Source: Kutzneria kofuensis (GTDB lineage: Bacteria; Actinomycetota; Actinomycetes; Mycobacteriales; Pseudonocardiaceae). Taken from it: 64,000 nt of DNA. The DNA lies in the NCBI RefSeq assembly GCF_014203355.1, contig NZ_JACHIR010000001.1, forward strand, positions 3,350,038-3,414,037, in the 5' to 3' direction. Position 1 is the first letter of the stretch. Each line of letters starts with the position of its first letter. The translations under genes were made by a program, and so were the position numbers. Positions 57,793-64,000 of this stretch are shown here, piece by piece. The notes below the pieces were generated by a model. That model saw only the letters and a list, made by a program, of their open reading frames with translations. It ran no database searches and had not been told where the DNA came from.

Positions 57793-60336
57793 CTAGGCCG
57801 CGCGGCGCGGGTCCACAGTGGTCTGCGTTGTGTGACCCGCGACCGCGTTGGAGTCGGTGGCGGGCGGACAGGTGTTGACTCTGGCGGCCTTGCGGATTGC
57901 CTTAGCGCGTCCGGGAATCGCGGGCGGAAGTTTCTCGGTGACCGCGGTGAACGGCGGTGCTTCCTCACCGCCCAGGACGAGCCGGGCTGCGACGTGGTAG
58001 ACGCCGAGGTTGGACAGGTCGTGATCACTCAGCCGCGGCATGGTGTGCCGGGCCAGCTTCTTCGCGTCCTCGGGCGAGGCGTTAAAGAAGATCTTGCTGC
58101 GGGCGTTGGTGCTGATGCCCTCTTCGAGCTCCTTCGGTAGCTGCCCGAGGTACTGGTGCGCCAACGCCATAGAGAGCCGGTAACCACGGGCCTCGGCGAG
58201 CATGTCCTCCAACGGATAGGCCAAGTTCAAGAAGTTGTGGCACTCGTCGATGTACAGCCCGCAGTCGCGGCGTTGACGCTGCGGGACGCGAGCGCGGCGA
58301 GTCGCGGCCTGCCAGGTGCGCGCCACGACGATCGAGCCGACCAGCCGCGCGGTTTCCATTCCCAGTGCGTCACGAGCGATGCGCACCAGGCAGATGCCGC
58401 CGGTGTTGAGCACTTCGTCCATGTCCACCGTGGACTGACCGCCGGCGATGGCAGCGCGGACGAAGGGACGCAAGAGAAAACCGCGGACCTTGTTCATCAG
58501 CGGCGCGATCACTTGCGCCCGGCTGGCTTCGGACAGGTCGTCGTACCAGGACCAGAAGCCCTTGAGGACCTCGTCGTCGATCTGGTCGCAGGCTCGTTGC
58601 CGGAACGCCGGCACGGTGAGCAGCTTGGGCAGGTCGACCAGGGTCGGCGTGCCGGGCATCGCGGTCAGCGTGAGCAGCCCGGCGCGGAGGATGTCGTCGG
58701 TGCGCGGCCCCCAGGAAGAGGCGTAGATCCGGGAGAAGATCGACACCAGGTTGTCGACTGCGCGGGCCTTGTCCGCACCCGCCAAGGGGTTCAGTACCGG
58801 TGGGCGGGCTCGGGAGTCGGCGTCGAACAGCACGACCTTCTCGCCGAGTTCCTCGGGCAGGCGCATGAGGATGTCGCTGACCAGGTCGCCCTTGGGGTCG
58901 ACCACGACGACACCGCGGCCGGCCTCGGCGTCGGCCAGGATCATCCGGGCCATCAGCTCGGACTTGCCGGAGCCGGTGGCGCCGAGGATGTGCAGGTGGT
59001 GTCGGGCGTCGGCGACGTGCAGGCCGACCGGGCGGGAGTGCCCGGAGTCCGACAGCCCCAGGGGCTTGATCTGCTCGCCGATGGTGGCGATGCCCGGCGG
59101 AGGCGGCACGGCCTTCGCGCCGGCCCGCTGCAGGCCAGGAGTCGACTCGTCGATCGGCAGATGCGCGATCGCGGCCAACTCGGGGATCGAGAGCAGGTCG
59201 CCCTTGCCGAGTCGGCGTTCGGCCAGCACGGCGACCGGCTCGCGGCGCAGCCGAACCCGGCGGTAGTAGTTGTGCTCGGAGTAGGCGGCGAACGCCGAGG
59301 CGATCGCGTGCCCGCGGCCCCGCAGCACCTCCCGCACCGCCTGAACCTCGCCCGAGGTGGCGTCCTCGGGCACCGTGGTGGCCACCGCGTAGCGGATGCG
59401 GGTCTCGAACTGGTTCGCCCGCAGCTTCTCCACGACCGCGCGGTCCTGGGCTGCGTACTCCAGGCTGGTCTGCCGATCCAGCTGCGGTGTCCGCGTGCTG
59501 GTCGACGGCTTCGGGGTCTTGCCCGGCGTGATGGCGTCGAGCAGCCGCCCGACCAGGTGGACCGAGCCGCCCGCGTGCACTCGCCGGGCCGCGCGGCGCG
59601 CCTTGGTCACCCGGTGGCCGGCGACGGGGCGGGCGAGGATCTGCACGCAGGCCCGCTCGTGCGGGCCGAGCCCGACCGGTGCGCCGAGCATCGCCCGGAT
59701 GGGGTCAGCCGGGTGCTCGGTGCGGATCGGCAGGGCTTCCGAGCGGGCCAACCGCAGCTCGCCGCCGACGGCTTCGACGCGTCGGCCTGCTGCCGCCGTG
59801 GTCGGGATCGGGGGCTTGGCGGGGGTGGTGCGGGTGTGAGCGCCGGGCCAGGCGGCCTCGATGGCGCGTTCGACCATGCCGGGCGGCACCAGGCCGGGTA
59901 CCCACAGGCGGATCTGCACGCCGTCGTCGGTGAAAGTCAGCTCGAAGGCCAGGTGCGGTTGTCCGCCGAAGCGGCGCAGCCATCCTGGTCGCAGGAGGCC
60001 GACGAGGTTGGACCACACGGTGATCGCGCCCGTGGGGTCGACTGTGGGCGGCGCGAGCACGGTGACGAGGCGGGCGTCGGTCATCAGGCGCTGGTGGTAG
60101 CGGCGGCGCCACCGCCGCCGCGCGATGACCGCTGCGGCGACGGCGACCGCGAGCACCGGCCCGACGACCGGGCCCCAGGTCAGGGCGAGGTCGCGCAGGT
60201 GCGCCAGCACGTTCTGGAATGCGCCGAGCGGGTCACGCAGGTAGTCGCCGACCGGTGAGGCGAGGACCTCCGCGGCCTGCTCGACCCGTGGAGGGACCAG
60301 GGTGGACAGGGGTGTGGTGGTGATTGGCCAGGACAT
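57793..60336 (-). CDS. type IV coupling protein-like ATPase (TcpA/TraD/TraG type)
   Basis: 847 residues from an ATG with GGGGAGG upstream. Two N-terminal helices (about 35-60), then a long actinomycete-specific region, then the motor domain: Walker A ILGATGSGKSELM, VVVDPKGDLVSDIL, and Walker B LYIDECHNFL. Such ATPases recruit substrate DNA and pump it through the conjugation channel. The order coupling ATPase, gp88-like gene and VirB4-like gene is typical of actinomycete conjugative plasmids and elements. No obvious relaxase gene is in the window. Confidence 0.88.
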   Translation of the reverse strand: MSWPITTTPLSTLVPPRVEQAAEVLASPVGDYLRDPLGAFQNVLAHLRDLALTWGPVVGPVLAVAVAAAVIARRRWRRRYHQRLMTDARLVTVLAPPTVDPTGAITVWSNLVGLLRPGWLRRFGGQPHLAFELTFTDDGVQIRLWVPGLVPPGMVERAIEAAWPGAHTRTTPAKPPIPTTAAAGRRVEAVGGELRLARSEALPIRTEHPADPIRAMLGAPVGLGPHERACVQILARPVAGHRVTKARRAARRVHAGGSVHLVGRLLDAITPGKTPKPSTSTRTPQLDRQTSLEYAAQDRAVVEKLRANQFETRIRYAVATTVPEDATSGEVQAVREVLRGRGHAIASAFAAYSEHNYYRRVRLRREPVAVLAERRLGKGDLLSIPELAAIAHLPIDESTPGLQRAGAKAVPPPPGIATIGEQIKPLGLSDSGHSRPVGLHVADARHHLHILGATGSGKSELMARMILADAEAGRGVVVVDPKGDLVSDILMRLPEELGEKVVLFDADSRARPPVLNPLAGADKARAVDNLVSIFSRIYASSWGPRTDDILRAGLLTLTAMPGTPTLVDLPKLLTVPAFRQRACDQIDDEVLKGFWSWYDDLSEASRAQVIAPLMNKVRGFLLRPFVRAAIAGGQSTVDMDEVLNTGGICLVRIARDALGMETARLVGSIVVARTWQAATRRARVPQRQRRDCGLYIDECHNFLNLAYPLEDMLAEARGYRLSMALAHQYLGQLPKELEEGISTNARSKIFFNASPEDAKKLARHTMPRLSDHDLSNLGVYHVAARLVLGGEEAPPFTAVTEKLPPAIPGRAKAIRKAARVNTCPPATDSNAVAGHTTQTTVDPRRAA

Positions 60337-60385
60337 CGGGGACCTCCCCACGCAAAGCGGTCGACGGGACGGGCGCGAGCGGCGG

Positions 60386-61231
60386 TCAGGCCGCCCGTGG
60401 CTGGTCGCCCGGCATCGAGCTGGGCTCGGCTGTGGGCGGATGGCGGTGGTCGGAGCGGGTGTTGTCGACGACGAGCCGCAGGTGCTGGCGGCCTCGGCGG
60501 GCGGCGCGTTCGGCGTCGACCTCGGCTTGCCACTCGGAGAACCGGCGCCCGGCCAACCGCTTGAGGTAGGCGGGAATGCGGTTGGCCGGCACCCCGACCA
60601 GCCGCGGGCCCAGGACCGCGAGCAGGTCGCTGGCTTCCTGCGAGGCCCAGCCCGCCTCGGCGATCGCGGACTCGTCGGGAAACACATCCGCGACCCGATC
60701 GACGGCAGGATTCAGCGCGGCATCCTGTGTCCCGCCGTAGGAGTAGACCCACAGAAAATTCGGCGGCGGGTCAGGCTCGACAAGTGCCCGGAAGCGAGAC
60801 ACCTCTTTGGTGTAGGCATAGAAATTCGTATCGGGGCGTGCACGGCAGATATCCAGCCATGCCTGAAGATAGGAGTCGGAAAAGAAATCGCCGCTGTCAT
60901 GAATTCTGATCCACGCGCCGCGGAACTTGGTCGCGCTGAGTTCGGCGACCATCGCGGCCTGCCAGCCTGCCAGGTCGTCGAGGACATAGGTGAGGTTCGC
61001 CTGATGCTTGGCCCGGACGACCGGCCAGGTGTAGGTGCCATGCCGCGCGTAGCACGCTTGGGCGCAGATTCCGGCGCTGGGACAGGTGTTGTAGGTACGA
61101 CCATCGGGCAGTCGCCCGGCCCAGGCGGGCAGCGACCAGTTCCATACGCCGATCTGGCGCATCTCGCTGTTTTGCGTCAGGAGCCGAGCGGGTCGCCGGA
61201 CTGTGGCGGAAATGGGCAATGATGTAGACAT
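60386..61231 (-). CDS. GP88-like phage/plasmid protein
   Basis: 281 residues. The cysteines C50, C56 and C60 in TYNTCPSAGICAQACYA match the gene-product-88 family known from mycobacteriophages and plasmids; a fourth conserved feature is IRIHDSGDFFSDSYLQAW. The CxxxxxCxxxC cluster suggests an iron-sulphur centre, and the family is sometimes described as radical-SAM-like; that resemblance is not proven here. The gene sits between the coupling ATPase and the VirB4-like gene. Confidence 0.8.
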   Translation of the reverse strand: MSTSLPISATVRRPARLLTQNSEMRQIGVWNWSLPAWAGRLPDGRTYNTCPSAGICAQACYARHGTYTWPVVRAKHQANLTYVLDDLAGWQAAMVAELSATKFRGAWIRIHDSGDFFSDSYLQAWLDICRARPDTNFYAYTKEVSRFRALVEPDPPPNFLWVYSYGGTQDAALNPAVDRVADVFPDESAIAEAGWASQEASDLLAVLGPRLVGVPANRIPAYLKRLAGRRFSEWQAEVDAERAARRGRQHLRLVVDNTRSDHRHPPTAEPSSMPGDQPRAA

Positions 61232-61287
61232 GGGTATCCCCTGAGTGTGATTCGGTGTAAACGGATTAGCGCTTGCGATGAGGGCGG

Positions 61288-63198
61288 TCAGGCGGCGTCG
61301 AGTTCGATGTGCGACGCGTCGCCGTCTCCGAACGAGTCCGCGATCCCCGCGGCGTCTCCTGAGCCGAGTTCGACGAAGGAGTTCTCGATTCCCGACGCGG
61401 CGTCGGAATATCCGGCGATTTCCGCGGGGTTCGACGTGACCAACTCGTGCTCGACCGGCGAGGCGATGGACTGGAACGCCACCCGCTGCGTGCCGGTCGA
61501 CAGGAGCCCTTGGCCGCGGTCGGCTGAGAGCAGGAACTGGCGTTCACCCATGGACAGGTCGAAGGTGCGGGTGATCTCGTCGATCGCCTGGGAGGCTTGC
61601 CGTAGCAGGATCTGTGTTGCCGCGTTCGCGACGACGGCTTTGCCCAGGTCCGAACCCAGTACGTCCGCGGTGTCCTGGGTGGCGACCGTGAGGCCGGCCC
61701 ACTGCTTGCGGCTTGCCTTGGCCATCCGGAACAAGAACTCGGCCCCGGCGGGTTCCTTCATCAACAACCAGGCTTCGTCGACCACGACCAGTCGGGGTTT
61801 GCGGATGGCCGGGTTGGAGACCTGCCGCCAGACCGCGTCGAGCGTCAGCAGGGTGCCGATCGGCTTGAGCTCGTCGGGCAGGTCGCGCAGCGAGAACACG
61901 ACCAGGTGCCCTTCCGGGCGGGTCGAGGTCGGGCCGGAGAACAGGCCGGAGAACGCGCCGGTGACGTACGGGTGCAGCCGCGCCGCGAGCTCGACCCCGG
62001 CGTGGTCACCGGTGTCGGCGAGGACCTCGGCGAGGTCGGCCAGCAGCGGCGCCGGGCGGGTCCAGGTCCGCGGATCGGACGTGATGCCGGCGCGTTGGTA
62101 GGTCGCGGTGATCGCCCGGTCCAGCGCTGCCCGTTCGGTCGCCGACAACTCCGCGCCGAGTAGTACTGAGATCACGGTGTGCAGGAACAGCGACCGGCGG
62201 ATCAGCGCGTCGCGGGGCGCGGTGCGGCGCCCGTCCGGGCGCGTGTGGATCGGCAGGTCCATCGGGTTGAGGCGGACCTGCTCGGCGCCGAGGTGCACGT
62301 ACGTCCCGCCGACCGCGGCGGCCAGCCGGGCGTACTCGTCCTCGGGGTCGATGACGTGGATCTCGATCCCGCGGTACAGCGACCGCAGCAACTCCAGCTT
62401 CACCAAGTAGCTCTTGCCCGCGCCGGAGCGGCCGAGGATCACGCTGTTGTGGTTGTCCAGCGCGAACCTGTCGTGATGCACGAGCCCCTGGCTGCCGACG
62501 TTGAAGCCGTAGAGCACGCCGCTCGGCGCACCGACCGAGGTCGGGTCCGGCGGCGGCAGGTCGGGCGAGGTGAACGGGAACGCCGCGGACAACGCCGAAG
62601 TGTCGAACGTCCTCCTCATTCCCACCAGATCGAGGCCCATGGGCAGGCTGGTGATCCAGCCCTGCAGGCTGCGATACGTGGTCGGTTTGCAGTCCAGCAG
62701 CAGCGACGCCGCCAACGACCGGATCGCCGCGACCTCGTCGCCGAGGGCTTCCTCGGTGGGGGCGTGCACGGTCAGGTACAGCCCGAGCCGGTAGAGCTTG
62801 CCCTCACCACGAGCGACCCGTGCGGACAGGTCGTAGGCATCCTCGGTGGCTGCTTCGACGTGCGGGTCGATCAACCGTCCCTTCTCGCTCGTGTGCCGGC
62901 GACCGGACTCCAGTTTCGACAGCTGCTTCTTGAGCCGGTTGGCCGCGGTGACCGGGTCGATCGGCTCGATGTGCAGCGAGACGTCGACCCGTCCGGGGTA
63001 GGTCAGCAGCGGCTGCAACCAGCCGGGGTGGACCTCGCGCGGGTAGCCGACGACGGCGAAGCTGGCGACCCATTCGCCGCCGACTTCCAGCGCGCGGGGG
63101 CGCACGGAGATGGCGTCCGGGGTGAACGCGCTGGCCCGCCCGAGCGGCGGCTGCACGGCCTGGGCCTTCCGGCCGCGGCGCTTGGCCGTGGTCTTCAT
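61288..63198 (-). CDS. VirB4/TraC-like conjugation ATPase
   Basis: 636 residues. Walker A is GRSGAGKSYLVKLELL, followed by HVIDPEDEYARLA and Walker B RLVVVDEAWLLM with LTVATQDTADVLG downstream, the standard VirB4 order. VirB4 energises assembly of the mating channel at the membrane. The ATG overlaps the stop of its upstream neighbour as ATGA, so both belong to one operon. The C-terminus ends in an acidic tail. Confidence 0.9.
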   Translation of the reverse strand: MKTTAKRRGRKAQAVQPPLGRASAFTPDAISVRPRALEVGGEWVASFAVVGYPREVHPGWLQPLLTYPGRVDVSLHIEPIDPVTAANRLKKQLSKLESGRRHTSEKGRLIDPHVEAATEDAYDLSARVARGEGKLYRLGLYLTVHAPTEEALGDEVAAIRSLAASLLLDCKPTTYRSLQGWITSLPMGLDLVGMRRTFDTSALSAAFPFTSPDLPPPDPTSVGAPSGVLYGFNVGSQGLVHHDRFALDNHNSVILGRSGAGKSYLVKLELLRSLYRGIEIHVIDPEDEYARLAAAVGGTYVHLGAEQVRLNPMDLPIHTRPDGRRTAPRDALIRRSLFLHTVISVLLGAELSATERAALDRAITATYQRAGITSDPRTWTRPAPLLADLAEVLADTGDHAGVELAARLHPYVTGAFSGLFSGPTSTRPEGHLVVFSLRDLPDELKPIGTLLTLDAVWRQVSNPAIRKPRLVVVDEAWLLMKEPAGAEFLFRMAKASRKQWAGLTVATQDTADVLGSDLGKAVVANAATQILLRQASQAIDEITRTFDLSMGERQFLLSADRGQGLLSTGTQRVAFQSIASPVEHELVTSNPAEIAGYSDAASGIENSFVELGSGDAAGIADSFGDGDASHIELDAA

Positions 63199-64000
63199 GA
63201 GCGGTACCTCCCCGCGGAGTTGGCGTAGTCGTCGGGGTCCTCGGCGGTGTCGTCGAAGCCGTCGTCCCAGGCGTCCTCGGCCTCGCCGAACTCGGCGTCG
63301 GTGGGGAACGCGGCGCGGCCGAACGCGCTTGCGTCCCAGCCGTCGTCCGGGGCGGTGGTGATGACCTCGTCCGAGCCGGCGAGACCGGAGTTCGGCGGGA
63401 TCACGCTGTCGGGGTTGCAGGCCGCGGCGAGCACCGCGGTGGCCTGTCCGGCGTCCAACGGGGTGACCACGATCCCGGACGGGGACAGCAGCTCGACCGC
63501 CTCGCCGAGCCGGCGGACCAGCCGGGCTTCGGCGGCACGGCGGGTGGCGTCGTCGACCGAGGCGGCTTGCTTGGCGGCCCGGCGTTTCGCGGTCAACGCG
63601 GCCAGCGGTGAGGCGTCGCCGAGCCCGTCAGTCGGCGCCGTGGTCAGCAGCGGTTCGCGCAGGATCAGCAGGACCTGGCGACGCAGCAGGTCGGTGGCGC
63701 GGCCGAGCTGGTCGAGGTACTCGGCGTGCTCGCGCGCAGCCCGTTCCAGCGCCGGGTGCGGCAGGCCGCCGGCCTGGTCGCGGAGCTCGGCGATCTGCCC
63801 GGACAGGTCCAGCCGTTCCGCCCGCACCAGCACCTGCACCGGTGCCGTCAAGCTGTGTAGGTAGCGTCCGAAGGAGGCGACGAGGGACTCCTGCTCGGCC
63901 GGGGTCCGCAGCCCGAAGTTGATCGTGGAGCAGACCGCGACCACGGCGACGCCGTCCTTACCGAGGTCGATGACACCGGTGTCGGTGACCGCTTCGGCGG
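63195..64000 (-). CDS. conjugation-associated protein, N-terminus outside window
   Basis: The frame is open to the right edge, so the true start is not visible. The product begins (within the window) AEAVTDTGVIDLGKDGVAVVAVCSTINFGLRT, has a helical stretch (about ALERAAREHAEYLDQLGRATDLLRRQVLLIL) and ends in a strongly acidic tail. It is translationally coupled to the VirB4-like gene. It resembles the membrane-associated partners (PrgI or SCO6880-like) that precede VirB4 in actinomycetes, but I cannot confirm the family. Confidence 0.6.
   Translation of the reverse strand, partial: AEAVTDTGVIDLGKDGVAVVAVCSTINFGLRTPAEQESLVASFGRYLHSLTAPVQVLVRAERLDLSGQIAELRDQAGGLPHPALERAAREHAEYLDQLGRATDLLRRQVLLILREPLLTTAPTDGLGDASPLAALTAKRRAAKQAASVDDATRRAAEARLVRRLGEAVELLSPSGIVVTPLDAGQATAVLAAACNPDSVIPPNSGLAGSDEVITTAPDDGWDASAFGRAAFPTDAEFGEAEDAWDDGFDDTAEDPDDYANSAGRYRS

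Noticed and set aside
58156-60258. 700-codon plus-strand frame
   Set aside because: Complement of the coupling ATPase, whose Walker motifs are unambiguous.

Overview
The DNA is GC-rich, uses many GTG starts and has chains of 4-bp ATGA/GTGA gene overlaps. With its gene families, this points to a filamentous actinomycete, most likely Pseudonocardiales (for example an Amycolatopsis or Saccharopolyspora relative). The window looks like an accessory region or a large conjugative replicon rather than core chromosome: no tRNA, rRNA or housekeeping operon is visible.

1-7.6 kb is a candidate defence island. It has a KAP-type P-loop NTPase running off the left edge, a divergent PD-(D/E)xK nuclease-like protein, and a membrane-anchored protein with two P-loop NTPase (STAND-like) modules. 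The last gene is split by a 1.1-kb IS481-family insertion with a clean target duplication; removing the insertion and one duplication copy restores one 925-codon frame.

7.6-24.1 kb is the most distinctive part. A long minus-strand run of genes, mostly overlapping by 4-17 bp, encodes three consecutive steps of 7-cyano-7-deazaguanine (preQ0) synthesis: a tandem-duplicated QueD, QueE and QueC. They are interleaved with a nucleoside 2-deoxyribosyltransferase-like enzyme, several nucleotide/small-molecule kinases (thymidylate-kinase-like, PNKP-like, an AAA kinase and a TMPK-APH fusion), an HPr-kinase-like protein, an NTP_transf_5 protein, a ribulose-phosphate-3-epimerase homologue, a sugar isomerase-like TIM barrel, a cupin, a HAD hydrolase and two inositol-monophosphatase-like enzymes. 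An HTH/TPR regulator sits at the upstream end and a convergent NUDIX gene at the downstream end. No GTP cyclohydrolase, tRNA-guanine transglycosylase, QueF or DpdA is present. The likely product is a soluble sugar- and phosphate-bearing 7-deazaguanine compound, not tRNA queuosine; the product itself is unknown.

24.2-28.1 kb is a decayed junction with truncated or frameshifted genes, one intact HAD phosphatase, a small hypothetical gene, and an ECF-type sigma factor with a zinc-finger-like tail. 28.3-39.4 kb is a complete-looking Tad/Flp pilus locus: prepilin peptidase, lipoprotein, secreted protein, SAF/CpaB-like protein, CpaE-like ATPase, TadA, TadB, TadC, a short pilin, two TadE-like pseudopilins, a TadG-like protein and a LysM membrane protein. 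The LysM protein appears cut short next to a 30-bp tandem repeat.

39.4-40.4 kb holds no confident gene but is rich in inverted repeats. 40.4-55.6 kb is a plus-strand series of small genes, mostly without recognisable domains, often separated by perfect hairpins. Among them are a DUF7178-like protein, two PP-loop (PAPS-reductase-like) ATP pyrophosphatases, a DprA-like protein and a YgjP/SprT-like metallopeptidase. 55.66-64 kb, on the minus strand, is a conjugation module: lytic transglycosylase/NlpC-P60 hydrolase, replication-relaxation protein, coupling ATPase, a GP88-like protein, a VirB4-like ATPase and a gene running off the right edge. The Tad locus, the small-gene block and the conjugation module may all belong to one plasmid or integrative element; no integrase, relaxase or replication initiator is visible to prove it.
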